A stretch of DNA of 64,000 nt from Streptomyces sp. R44 (GTDB lineage: Bacteria > Actinomycetota > Actinomycetes > Streptomycetales > Streptomycetaceae): the NCBI RefSeq assembly GCF_041053105.1, contig NZ_CP163444.1:2356001-2420000 (forward strand), written 5' to 3'. Position numbers and translations under genes: made by a program. The notes under the pieces were generated by a model. That model did no database searches. It saw only the letters and a list, made by a program, of their open reading frames with translations, and was not told the DNA's origin. How positions within the stretch are numbered: position 1 is the stretch's first letter; the number at the start of each line of letters is the position of its first letter. Of this stretch, positions 27,846-35,370 are shown in pieces.

Positions 27846-27883
27846 CGAAGGGCCCGGCACCAACCCTGGCGCCGGGCCCTTCG
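27846..27883 (+). terminator. ileS terminator hairpin
   Basis: CGAAGGGCCCGGC (27846-27858) pairs perfectly with GCCGGGCCCTTCG (27871-27883), a 13-bp stem with a 12-nt loop, 8 bp after the ileS stop. Confidence 0.9.
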
Positions 27884-27912
27884 CCGTTGTGGGGCCGCGC
27901 CCGCCCGCCCTG

Positions 27913-28119
27913 CCGTGTGGGCAATCGTCCCGCAGGGCGGGACGGGTGGGCACACGGGACGGCGCGCCCAGCGGCGCCTCCGCGTTCCGCGCCCTGACCC
28001 GCACCCATCGTGGCGGCGCACATCCGGTGCGGGTCCAGGCGCGTGGCCTCTGGCGCCGGCAAGGGCGCCGTCCGTTGTGCCCACCCGTTCCGCCCCGGCG
28101 GAACGCATGCCCACAACGG
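27913..28119. repeat. Structured dispersed repeat, copy A (REPIN-like)
   Basis: A 207-bp non-coding element that recurs at 51684-51882. It begins CCGTGTGGGC and ends GCCCACAACGG, so its ends are inverted repeats. The left end is an imperfect hairpin: GTGTG, internal loop, CGTCCCGC, 3-nt loop, GCGGGACG, internal loop, CACAC (27915-27955). The right end is the same hairpin in opposite orientation: GTTGTG, CGTTCCGC, loop, GCGGAACG, CACAAC (about 28074-28117). Between them lie GC-rich stems, including ACCCGCACC pairing with GGTGCGGGT and GGCGCC pairs. It sits between convergent ileS and divIVA, between their terminators. Nothing in it looks coding. Confidence 0.88.
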
Positions 28120-28131
28120 GGGAGGTACGCC

Positions 28132-28166
28132 GAAGGGCCGGCTCCCGGGTGGGGAGCCGGCCCTTC
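28132..28166 (-). terminator. divIVA terminator hairpin
   Basis: GAAGGGCCGGCTCCC (28132-28146) pairs perfectly with GGGAGCCGGCCCTTC (28152-28166) around a 5-nt loop, 45 bp past the divIVA stop on the minus strand. The 372-bp gap 27839-28210 thus holds the ileS terminator, repeat copy A and this hairpin, and no gene. Confidence 0.88.
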
Positions 28167-28210
28167 AGGCTGCCGACGGCTACGCGCTCAGGGCGCGATC
28201 GACCGCCGCC

Positions 28211-29317
28211 TCAGTTGTCGTCCTCGTCGATCAGGAAGCCCCGCATCGGCGCCGGCGCCTGCTGCATCGGCTGGGGCGCCTGCGGCCGGACCGGAGCCAT
28301 CGGCTGGGTCATGGCCGGGGACATCTGCTGCTGGCCGCCGTAGGACGGGGCACCGCCCATGGACGGCGCACCGCCCATCGCGCCGTTGCCGCCGTAGGAC
28401 GGCGCGCTCGCGCCCGCCGAGGCCATCGACGGGGCCGGCGGCAGCGAGGCCGTGGCCGGGGTGCGCGGCGGGGCCAGCGAGTCGTCCGCCTGGGTCTCCA
28501 GCTGACGCAGCTGGGACTCCAGGTAGGACTTCAGACGCGTGCGGTACTCGCGCTCGAAGCCGCGCAGGTCCTCGACCTTGCGCTCCAGCGTGGCGCGGGC
28601 GGACTCCAGGGAGCCCATCGCGACGCGGTGCTTCTCCTGCGCGTCCCGCTCAAGAGCGTCCGCCTTGGCGCGGGCGTCCCGCTCCAGGCCCTCGGCGCGG
28701 GAGCGCGCCTCGCCGACGATCTTGTTGGCCTCGGAGCGCGCCTCGGCGATCGCCTGGTCGGCGGTCTGCTGGGCGAGCGAGAGGACACGCGCGGCACTGT
28801 CGCCACCGGGGCCCTGCTGCGGCTGCTGCATCTGCGGCTGCATCTGCTGCTGCGGGTGACCCATGGGGCCGCCCTGCATCGGGCCGGGACCCATCGGACC
28901 GCCCTGCATGGGGCCGCCCTGCATCGGGCCGGGGCCCATGGGCCCGCCCTGCATGGGGCCACCCTGCATGGGGCCGGGGGGAAGCGCGGGGGCACCGGAC
29001 GGCAGCTGCGGCGGACCCATCTGCGGCTGCTGCTGCTGGGCCGGCGGTCCGGATATGGCGGCGGGCACCGGCGCGCCGGGACCGACGGGACGATCCTGCG
29101 GCTCCGGGGGCTTGCGCATGCCCTGCTGCTGGTTCTGCGCGGCGGCACGCGTCGCGGCGGCCAGCTTGGCGCGCAGGTCCTCGTTCTCGCGGAGCAGGCG
29201 GGTCAGTTCGGCTTCGACCTCGTCGAGGAAGGCATCGACCTCGTCCTCGTCATAGCCTTCTCGAAGGCGGACGGTCGTGAACTGCTTGTTCCGCACGTCC
29301 TCGGGGGTCAGCGGCAT
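28211..29317 (-). CDS. divIVA: DivIVA polar-growth scaffold (Wag31-type)
   Basis: A 368-residue coiled-coil protein. In Streptomyces DivIVA marks hyphal tips and drives polar growth and branching. The N-terminal membrane-binding domain is typical (MPLTPEDVRNKQFTTVRLRE, then DEDEVDAFLDEVEAEL). A long Gln/Pro/Met/Gly linker (about residues 62-165) includes repeats of PMQGG and PMGPG. The second coiled coil is ARVLSLAQQTADQAIAEAR to LKSYLESQLRQLE. The tail is low-complexity (YGGNGAMGGAPSMGGAP) and ends FLIDEDDN. It is the last gene of the leftward division block, 67 bp after yggT. Confidence 0.96.
   Translation of the reverse strand: MPLTPEDVRNKQFTTVRLREGYDEDEVDAFLDEVEAELTRLLRENEDLRAKLAAATRAAAQNQQQGMRKPPEPQDRPVGPGAPVPAAISGPPAQQQQPQMGPPQLPSGAPALPPGPMQGGPMQGGPMGPGPMQGGPMQGGPMGPGPMQGGPMGHPQQQMQPQMQQPQQGPGGDSAARVLSLAQQTADQAIAEARSEANKIVGEARSRAEGLERDARAKADALERDAQEKHRVAMGSLESARATLERKVEDLRGFEREYRTRLKSYLESQLRQLETQADDSLAPPRTPATASLPPAPSMASAGASAPSYGGNGAMGGAPSMGGAPSYGGQQQMSPAMTQPMAPVRPQAPQPMQQAPAPMRGFLIDEDDN
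28860..28985 (-). repeat. In-frame PMQGG/PMGPG coding repeats of divIVA
   Basis: About residues 112-152 of DivIVA are encoded by tandem 15-bp-type units that read PMQGG, PMGPG, PMQGG and so on. The DNA units are near-identical, so copy number could vary by slippage without breaking the frame. They lengthen the linker between the two coiled coils. Confidence 0.8.
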
Positions 29318-29384
29318 CTCTTCTTCACCTCTACGTAGTCGTCGGCAGTCGGCAAGACCGTATCGTCCACTCGTTCCTCCACCA

Positions 29385-29675
29385 TCACCTCGCGAAGCTG
29401 CTCACGATGGAGATCAGGATGTAGACGATGATCATCAGAACGAAGAAGGACAGGTCGAGTGCCACGCCCCCGAGACGCAGCGGCGGGATGAGTCGCCGCA
29501 GAAGCTTGAGCGGTGGATCGGTGACAGTGTAGGTGGCCTCAAGGACGACCACCATCGCCTTACCGGGTTGCCATGAACGGGCGAACTGGAAGACGTAGTC
29601 CATGACAAGCCGGACGATCAGGAGGACGAGGAAGCACATCAGCACGATGTAGACCACCTGTAGTGCGACGCCCAT
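29385..29675 (-). CDS. yggT: YggT family membrane protein
   Basis: A 96-residue YggT-family protein with two membrane helices (VVYIVLMCFLVLLIVRLVM and LDLSFFVLMIIVYILISIV) separated by the conserved segment TVTDPPLKLLRRLIPPLRLGG. The family is routinely found between sepF and divIVA in actinobacteria and is thought to take part in division or wall growth, but its biochemical role is not established. It starts 80 bp downstream of sepF. Confidence 0.93.
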   Translation of the reverse strand: MGVALQVVYIVLMCFLVLLIVRLVMDYVFQFARSWQPGKAMVVVLEATYTVTDPPLKLLRRLIPPLRLGGVALDLSFFVLMIIVYILISIVSSFAR

Positions 29676-29755
29676 CCCGCGTTTCCCTCTCCCCTGGCTT
29701 TCGTGCTCTCGCTTGTCCGGCCGCTTCGCGACCGGTCCGTCCGGTTCTCGTGTTC

Positions 29756-30376
29756 TCAGCTCTGGTTGAAGAATCCGCCCTCTGCGATCCGGGCCTTGTC
29801 CTCCGCCGTGACATCGACGTTAGCAGGCGACAACAGGAACACCTTCTGCGTCACGCGCTCAATGCTGCCATGGAGCCCGAAGACGAGTCCGGCGGCAAAG
29901 TCGACAAGTCGCTTCGCGTCCGTGTCGTCCATCTCCGTGAGGTTCATGATCACCGGGGTGCCCTCACGGAAGTGTTCCCCGATGGTACGGGCCTCGTTGT
30001 AGGTCCGCGGGTGCAGCGTGGTGATGCGGTACGGCTCCCGCTCGGACACGACCTTGGGCATGATCACCGGTGCGTTCTTCTCCAGGCTCGGACGTTCGGG
30101 TGTGATGGATGCCACGGGGGCAATTCGGGCCGGACGTCCGCTTTCGGCGAGCACCGGGACAGAATGGGCAATCGGCTCCCGGGGAGCCGGGGGCTGCACC
30201 ATTCGCACCGGCTCCTCGCGCTCCACCTGACGCGGGGGGGTGTGGCGCCGGTCGCGCTCGGGCTCCGGCTCCAGCTCGGGTTCGAAGTCGTCGTCGGGGT
30301 CGAAGCCCCGGCCGTCGTACCCATCGTCCTCCACGAGGCCGAGGTAGACCGCCATCTTGCGCATCGCGCCGGCCAT
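29756..30376 (-). CDS. sepF: Cell division protein SepF
   Basis: A 206-residue SepF. The N-terminal amphipathic helix [17 protein letters not shown] anchors it to the membrane. A disordered acidic/Arg-rich linker follows ([12 protein letters not shown]). The SepF domain (about 105-190) reads [40 protein letters not shown], then [18 protein letters not shown]. SepF links FtsZ filaments to the membrane and is essential where FtsA is missing, as in actinobacteria. It lies 122 bp downstream of yggS. Confidence 0.96.
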   Translation of the reverse strand: MAGAMRKMAVYLGLVEDDGYDGRGFDPDDDFEPELEPEPERDRRHTPPRQVEREEPVRMVQPPAPREPIAHSVPVLAESGRPARIAPVASITPERPSLEKNAPVIMPKVVSEREPYRITTLHPRTYNEARTIGEHFREGTPVIMNLTEMDDTDAKRLVDFAAGLVFGLHGSIERVTQKVFLLSPANVDVTAEDKARIAEGGFFNQS

Positions 30377-30498
30377 TCTCTGAGTCCTCCGCTCTGTGGT
30401 GGATCGGCCTTGTCACCAAGTGCCGGCGATCCACGGGCCACCCCGCCGTTCTGCGGAATGACCATATTTTCTGCTGTGGTCCGACTTGCTTCGCGACG

Positions 30499-31218
30499 TT
30501 ACCCGAGCTTCGGGCGGACACCGAGTACCGCCGTACCGACGCGTACGTGTGTCGCCCCGGCAGCGACGGCCTCCTCGAGGTCCGCACTCATCCCTGCTGA
30601 CACCATGTTCGCAGCCGGACGGGTCGCGCGCAGGACAGTCGACAAATCCATCAGCCGGTCGAAGGCGGCGCGTTGCCGCCCCGCGTACTCCCCGGCGAGC
30701 GGGGCGACGGTCATCAGCCCGGCGAGTCGCAGCCCGGGCGCGGCGTCCACCGCCGCGGCCAACTCCTCGATCCCGTCCGGCGCGACACCGCCGCGGTCGC
30801 CCCGCTCGCCGGATTCGGCGTCGAGCGCGACCTGGATCAGACAGCCGAGCTCGCGGCCCTCCTTCTCCGCGGCCGCGGACAGGGCGGAAACGAGCTTCAA
30901 GCGGTCGACAGACTGCACCACATCGGCATAACCCACCACGGATCTGACCTTGTTGGTCTGCAACTGGCCGACGAAGTGCCAGGTCAGGTCGAGGTCCGCA
31001 CAGGCGGCCGCCTTGGGCGCGGCGTCCTGGTCCCGGTTCTCGGCGACGTGCCGCACCCCGAGCTCGTGCAGGAGTCTGACGTCGCTGGCGGGGTAGGTCT
31101 TGGTGACCACGATCAGGGTCACCTCCTCCCGCGCGCGCCCCGCGGCGGCGCACGCGGCGGCGATGCGCTCCTCCACCTGGGCCAGGTTCGCGGCGAGTTC
31201 CGACGTGCGGTCCGTCAT
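30499..31218 (-). CDS. yggS: PLP homeostasis protein, YggS/PLPBP family
   Basis: A 239-residue fold-type III PLP-binding protein. Lys40 in LIVVTKTYPASD is the expected PLP lysine. Other family motifs are WHFVGQLQTNKV, LIQVALDAES, GLMTVAPLAGE and the end motif VSAGMSADLEEAVAAGATHVRVGTAVLG. The protein has no known catalytic activity and buffers free pyridoxal 5'-phosphate. The ATG at 31218 lies 8 bp after the pgeF stop, and it sits in the conserved ftsZ-pgeF-yggS-sepF order. Confidence 0.96.
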   Translation of the reverse strand: MTDRTSELAANLAQVEERIAAACAAAGRAREEVTLIVVTKTYPASDVRLLHELGVRHVAENRDQDAAPKAAACADLDLTWHFVGQLQTNKVRSVVGYADVVQSVDRLKLVSALSAAAEKEGRELGCLIQVALDAESGERGDRGGVAPDGIEELAAAVDAAPGLRLAGLMTVAPLAGEYAGRQRAAFDRLMDLSTVLRATRPAANMVSAGMSADLEEAVAAGATHVRVGTAVLGVRPKLG

Positions 31219-31226
31219 GTCTCTTC

Positions 31227-31952
31227 TCACAACCAGACATATCCCGCGAGTCGCCCCGTGGTGCGATCGCGACGGTACGAGTAGTGGTCGCGCGATTCCA
31301 GGGTGCAGACCCCGGCGTCCGCGATGTCCGGGACCCCGAGCCGCTCCAACTGCGCGCGCACTCCGGCGGCGACGTCGACGGCGGGGGTGCCCCAGGAGGT
31401 CTCCGCGTACGCGGCCGGTTCGACGGCCGCGACCTCGGCGCGCATCGCCTCGGGCACTTCGTAGCAGCGGCCGCAGACGGCGGGTCCGGTGCGGGCGACG
31501 ATCCGGGCGGGGTCGGCGCCGAGCTTCACCATCGCCGCGACGGCGGCGGGGACGACTCCGGCGACCATCCCGGGCCGCCCGGCGTGGGCGGCGGCCGCGA
31601 CTCCGGCGACCGGGTCGGCGAGGAGGACGGGCACGCAGTCCGCGGTGAGGACGGCGAGGGCGAGTCCGGGGCGGGCGGTGACGATCGCGTCGACGGACGG
31701 GACCACCGCGTCCCCCCACGGTCCGTCGACCTCGGCGACGTCGGCGCCGTGGACCTGGTTCATCCAGACCACCTGCGCCGGGTCGAGCCCGAGGGCCCCG
31801 GCGGCGGCCGCCCGGTTGGCCAGGACGGCCGCGGGCTCGTCCCCGACCGCTCCGCCGAGGTTGAGCTCCTCGTACGGAACGGCGCTCACCCCGCCCCACC
31901 GGTCGGTGAAGGCGAAGTGCGCGCCGTTCGCGTCGAAGCGGTGTCCTATCAC
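31227..31952 (-). CDS. pgeF: Peptidoglycan editing factor PgeF (YfiH/laccase-domain)
   Basis: A 241-residue YfiH-family protein. Zinc-site motifs are [26 protein letters not shown] and [15 protein letters not shown], followed by [13 protein letters not shown]. In E. coli the family hydrolyses wrongly built muropeptide precursors (PgeF), and related proteins show purine nucleoside activity. The GTG start overlaps the ftsZ stop by 4 bp (GTGA), so it should be translationally coupled to ftsZ. It lies 8 bp before yggS. Confidence 0.94.
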   Translation of the reverse strand: MIGHRFDANGAHFAFTDRWGGVSAVPYEELNLGGAVGDEPAAVLANRAAAAGALGLDPAQVVWMNQVHGADVAEVDGPWGDAVVPSVDAIVTARPGLALAVLTADCVPVLLADPVAGVAAAAHAGRPGMVAGVVPAAVAAMVKLGADPARIVARTGPAVCGRCYEVPEAMRAEVAAVEPAAYAETSWGTPAVDVAAGVRAQLERLGVPDIADAGVCTLESRDHYSYRRDRTTGRLAGYVWL

Positions 31953-33163
31953 TTCAGGAAGTCCGGGACGTCCAGCTCCTCGGCCTGGCTGTCCGCGTAC
32001 GGACGGGCCGGCGGGACGACCGGCGGAGCGGCCGACAGCGGGGTCTCGTTGACGACCGGGGCGGGCTCGACCGGGACCGGGGCCGGCTCCTCGCGCGGGG
32101 CGACCGTACCGAGGCCGCCCAGCGGGCGGGGGGTCTCGGTGATGCGGGGGGCCGGGGCCGGCTCCTCGCGCTTGGCCGAGACCGAGCCGATGATGTTGTC
32201 CCGGCGGGCCGGCGGCTGACCGCCGTCGAAGCCGGCCGCGATGACGGTGACCCGGACCTCGTCGCCGAGGGCGTCGTCGATGACGGCGCCGAAGATGATG
32301 TTGGCCTCGGGGTGGGCCGCCTCGCTGACCAGCTGCGCGGCCTCGTTGATCTCGAAGAGACCGAGGTCGCTGCCGCCGGAGATGGAGAGCAGCACGCCGC
32401 GGGCGCCGTCGATGGAGGCCTCCAGGAGCGGCGAGGAGATCGCCATCTCGGCCGCCGCCACCGCGCGGTCGTCGCCGCGGGCGGAGCCGATGCCCATGAG
32501 CGCCGAACCGGCCTCGGACATGACCGACTTGACGTCGGCGAAGTCGAGGTTGATCAGACCCGGGGTGGTGATGAGGTCGGTGATGCCCTGGACACCGCTC
32601 AGGAGGACCTGGTCGGCCGACTTGAAGGCGTCGAGCACGGAGACCTGGCGGTCCGAGATCGAGAGCAGCCGGTCGTTGGGGATGACGATGAGGGTGTCGA
32701 CCTCTTCGCGGAGCTCGGCGATGCCGTCCTCCGCCTGGTTGGCGCGACGGCGGCCCTCGAAGGTGAACGGCCGGGTGACCACACCGATCGTCAGGGCGCC
32801 GAGCGAGCGCGCGATGTTGGCGACGACGGGCGCGCCGCCGGTGCCGGTGCCGCCGCCTTCGCCGGCGGTGACGAAGACCATGTCGGCCCCCTTGAGGACC
32901 TCCTCGATCTCCTCACGGTGGTCCTCTGCCGCCTTGCGACCGACGGCCGGGTTGGCCCCGGCCCCGAGGCCGCGGGTGAGTTCACGGCCGACGTCGAGCT
33001 TGACGTCGGCGTCGCTCATCAACAGCGCTTGCGCGTCGGTGTTGATCGCGATGAACTCGACGCCCTTGAGACCGACCTCGATCATTCGGTTGATGGCATT
33101 GACACCACCGCCGCCGACACCGATGACCTTGATGACTGCGAGGTAGTTCTGCGGTGCTGCCAC
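31949..33163 (-). CDS. ftsZ: Cell division protein FtsZ
   Basis: A 404-residue bacterial tubulin that polymerises into the septal ring; in Streptomyces it forms ladders during sporulation. Visible motifs are [18 protein letters not shown] at the N-terminus, the GTP signature [13 protein letters not shown] (about 98-110) and the T7-loop region [20 protein letters not shown]. The linker (about 315-390) is Pro/Glu-rich. The tail ends [11 protein letters not shown], the conserved C-terminal peptide that binds SepF and other partners. The ATG at 33163 is preceded by a GAGGCGAGAGG region. The 278-bp upstream gap contains candidate promoter signals. Confidence 0.98.
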   Translation of the reverse strand: MAAPQNYLAVIKVIGVGGGGVNAINRMIEVGLKGVEFIAINTDAQALLMSDADVKLDVGRELTRGLGAGANPAVGRKAAEDHREEIEEVLKGADMVFVTAGEGGGTGTGGAPVVANIARSLGALTIGVVTRPFTFEGRRRANQAEDGIAELREEVDTLIVIPNDRLLSISDRQVSVLDAFKSADQVLLSGVQGITDLITTPGLINLDFADVKSVMSEAGSALMGIGSARGDDRAVAAAEMAISSPLLEASIDGARGVLLSISGGSDLGLFEINEAAQLVSEAAHPEANIIFGAVIDDALGDEVRVTVIAAGFDGGQPPARRDNIIGSVSAKREEPAPAPRITETPRPLGGLGTVAPREEPAPVPVEPAPVVNETPLSAAPPVVPPARPYADSQAEELDVPDFLK

Positions 33164-33441
33164 GTCGAAGGCCTCTCGCCTCGAGTTACGTGTCGTCGCT
33201 GCGCGGTTGGTCGCGCCGCTCCGACGGATGCCGATTGGGACGGTCCGAAACGCCGACCCAAACCCTAACGTTGAAGTTTAGGGTTACCAGTGTCTCTGTT
33301 CGCTGGACTCTTCCGAACAGGACACTAAGTCGACAAGTGGCGCACGTTCAACGAACACGCCGAACCTCCCGTTTTTCTTTTCACCCTATGTGATCACCCG
33401 TAGCGATGGCCAACCAGGGTGCTGGCCAGCGGAGATGCCCG
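33164..33441 (-). promoter_or_regulatory. ftsZ upstream control region
   Basis: The 278-bp gap between ftsQ and ftsZ carries regulatory-looking elements, in minus-strand sense. TTGAAC (33351-33346), an 18-bp spacer and TAGTGT (33327-33322) form a candidate promoter. AACCCTAA/TTAGGGTT arms at 33261-33268 and 33278-33285 form a perfect 8-bp inverted repeat with a 9-nt spacer. The pentamer GACAC, the core of WhiA sites, occurs at 33321-33325 (plus strand, overlapping the -10) and at 33290-33294 and 33190-33194 (minus strand). In S. coelicolor and S. venezuelae ftsZ is known to have several promoters, one sporulation-dependent; which elements act here is inferred. Confidence 0.6.
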
Positions 33442-34245
33442 TCAACTTCCGGACGAGGCGGGGGCCGTGGGGGCACTTACGTCGAAGTGCCCCGCTTTGG
33501 GAGTGGCCTTCATGAGGGCGGTCAGCACCCGGGCCTTGACCGGGCCGTGCTCACCGCTGCCCCAGAAGACCGTTCGGCCCCTGGTCAGCTCCAGAGTGAC
33601 GGAGTCGTACGAGGTGATGCGTACGACACGAGCGTCCCGGGCGATTTCCGCGGGGAGTTCACCCCGGACGCCGACCGCCTCCCGGAGCAGCCGGTCCGCG
33701 TCGAAGCGGCGGAGGCTCGGGGAGGAGGCGCTGTCGAGGACGAGGAGGGGGACGCCGCGGGGCGCGGTGTCGACGGTGGAGAACCGCAGTCCCGTCGCGT
33801 CCACTTCGGTGAATTTTCCGCCCTTTTCGACAAGAAGAACGGGCTTCCGTTCCGTCACTTTCAGCCCGATTCCGTGCGGCCACGACCGCACGACGTCGAT
33901 CGATTCGATCCGCGGCAGCTTCTGCCGGAGCCGGGCTGCGATCGCGTCGGTGTCGACGGTGACGAGCGGGGCGCCCATCGGGACGGCGGCGACCGCCTCG
34001 ACCTCGGCCGGCGTCAGGACCTGCGTGCCGGAAGTCTTCACACGTTCTACACGGAACCAGGTCGAGCCGTAGAGCGCCCAGGCCCCGCCGGCCACGAGCA
34101 CGACGAGGCCGAGCGCGACGAGGAGCACCCGGGGCGCGGGCACCCGGAACCGACGGTTCCGGGTGCCCGCGCCGGAGGACCGCTCCGACGACCCCTTCGT
34201 CTTGCTCGTCCCGCTCTTCTCCGCGGTCGTCGGTCCCGCTGCCAC
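33442..34245 (-). CDS. ftsQ: Cell division protein FtsQ
   Basis: A 267-residue bitopic divisome protein. The cytoplasmic tail (about 1-38) is basic and Ser/Lys-rich. One membrane helix follows (VLLVALGLVVLVAGGAWALY), then a POTRA domain (RVERVKTSGTQVLTPAEVEA, LPRIESIDVVRSWPHGIGLKVTERKPV) and a beta domain to the C-terminus. FtsQ bridges FtsL/DivIC to other divisome parts. GTG start at 34245, 24 bp downstream of murG. Confidence 0.95.
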   Translation of the reverse strand: MAAGPTTAEKSGTSKTKGSSERSSGAGTRNRRFRVPAPRVLLVALGLVVLVAGGAWALYGSTWFRVERVKTSGTQVLTPAEVEAVAAVPMGAPLVTVDTDAIAARLRQKLPRIESIDVVRSWPHGIGLKVTERKPVLLVEKGGKFTEVDATGLRFSTVDTAPRGVPLLVLDSASSPSLRRFDADRLLREAVGVRGELPAEIARDARVVRITSYDSVTLELTRGRTVFWGSGEHGPVKARVLTALMKATPKAGHFDVSAPTAPASSGS

Positions 34246-34269
34246 CCGGCGCCTCCTGCCTCAGGGCCG

Positions 34270-35364
34270 CTACGCCTGCCGGCGGGCGGCGATCGCCTCG
34301 TACACCATGCCGACGAGCAGGTCGTCGGCGTCCCGGCGGCCGAACTCGGCAGCGGAGCGGGACATCTCGTACAACCGGTGCGGATCGGCCAGTACGGGCA
34401 GGACGTTGCCCTGCACCCACTGCGGCGTCAGCTCCGCGTCGTCGACGAGGAGTCCACCGCCGGCCTTCACCACCGGCTGGGCGTTGAGCCGCTGTTCGCC
34501 GTTGCCGATGGGCAGCGGGACGTACGCGGCGGGCAGCCCGACGGCGGAGAGCTCGGCGACGGTCATCGCGCCCGCGCGGCAGAGCATCATGTCGGCCGCG
34601 GCGTACGCGAGATCCATCCGGTCCACGTACGGTACCGGCACGTACGGCGGCATACCGGGCATGTTGTCGACGCGCGGCATCTCGTTCTTCGGGCCGACCG
34701 CGTGCAGGATCTGGATGCCGGAGCGCTGGAGCACCGGGGCGATCTGCTGGATCACCTCGTTGAGCCGCCGGGCGCCCTGGGAGCCGCCGGAGACCAGCAG
34801 CGTCGGCAGGTTCGGGTCGAGGCCGAAGGCGGCGCGCGCCTCGGGCCGCACCCGCGCCCGGTCGAGGGTCGCGATGGTGTGCCGCAGCGGGATGCCGATG
34901 TAACGGGCGTTGCGGAGCTTGCTGTCCGGGGTGGCGACGGCGACCCCGGCCGCGTACCGCGAACCGATCTTGTTGGCCAGGCCGGGCCGGGCGTTGGCCT
35001 CGTGGACCACGATGGGCACCCCGAGGCGCTTGGCCGCGAGATAGCCGGGCAGGGCCACATAGCCGCCGAAGCCGACCACGCAGTCCGCCTTGGTGCGCTC
35101 CAGGACCTGCTCGGCCGCCTTGATCGTGCCGCGCAGCCGCCCGGGGACGGTGATCAGCTCGGGGGTGGGCTTGCGGGGCAGCGGTACGGCGGGGATGAGC
35201 GCCAACTCGTAGCCCCGCTCGGGCACGAGCCGGGTCTCCAGACCCTTCTCCGTGCCGAGCGCCGTGATCCCCACGCTGGGGTCCTGCCTGCGCAGGGCGT
35301 CCGCGAGGGCGAGCGCGGGCTCGATGTGGCCGGCGGTCCCCCCACCGGCGAGTACGACATGCAC
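34270..35364 (-). CDS. murG: UDP-GlcNAc:lipid I N-acetylglucosaminyltransferase MurG
   Basis: A 364-residue GT28 enzyme that adds GlcNAc to lipid I to make lipid II on the inner membrane face. The N-terminal glycine loop GGGTAGHIEP (residues 7-16) and the second one LVSGGSQGARRLNEV are clear, as are VGFGGYVALPGYLAAKRLGVP and the nucleotide-sugar site RAGAMTVAELSAVGLPAAYVPLP. It starts 6 bp after the ftsW stop, so it is cotranscribed and likely coupled to the flippase/polymerase step. Confidence 0.97.
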   Translation of the reverse strand: MHVVLAGGGTAGHIEPALALADALRRQDPSVGITALGTEKGLETRLVPERGYELALIPAVPLPRKPTPELITVPGRLRGTIKAAEQVLERTKADCVVGFGGYVALPGYLAAKRLGVPIVVHEANARPGLANKIGSRYAAGVAVATPDSKLRNARYIGIPLRHTIATLDRARVRPEARAAFGLDPNLPTLLVSGGSQGARRLNEVIQQIAPVLQRSGIQILHAVGPKNEMPRVDNMPGMPPYVPVPYVDRMDLAYAAADMMLCRAGAMTVAELSAVGLPAAYVPLPIGNGEQRLNAQPVVKAGGGLLVDDAELTPQWVQGNVLPVLADPHRLYEMSRSAAEFGRRDADDLLVGMVYEAIAARRQA

Positions 35365-35370
35365 CGAAAT

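Noticed and set aside
24620..28114. A 1164-codon open frame on the minus strand opposite ileS
   Set aside because: No recognisable domain and biased composition; the real gene on the other strand has complete IleRS motifs.
33164..33441. BldD box (TNAC-N5-GTNA) upstream of ftsZ
   Set aside because: Near matches exist (TAAC...GTTTA with a 6-nt spacer; TCACCCGTAGCGA) but none fits the consensus with correct spacing.
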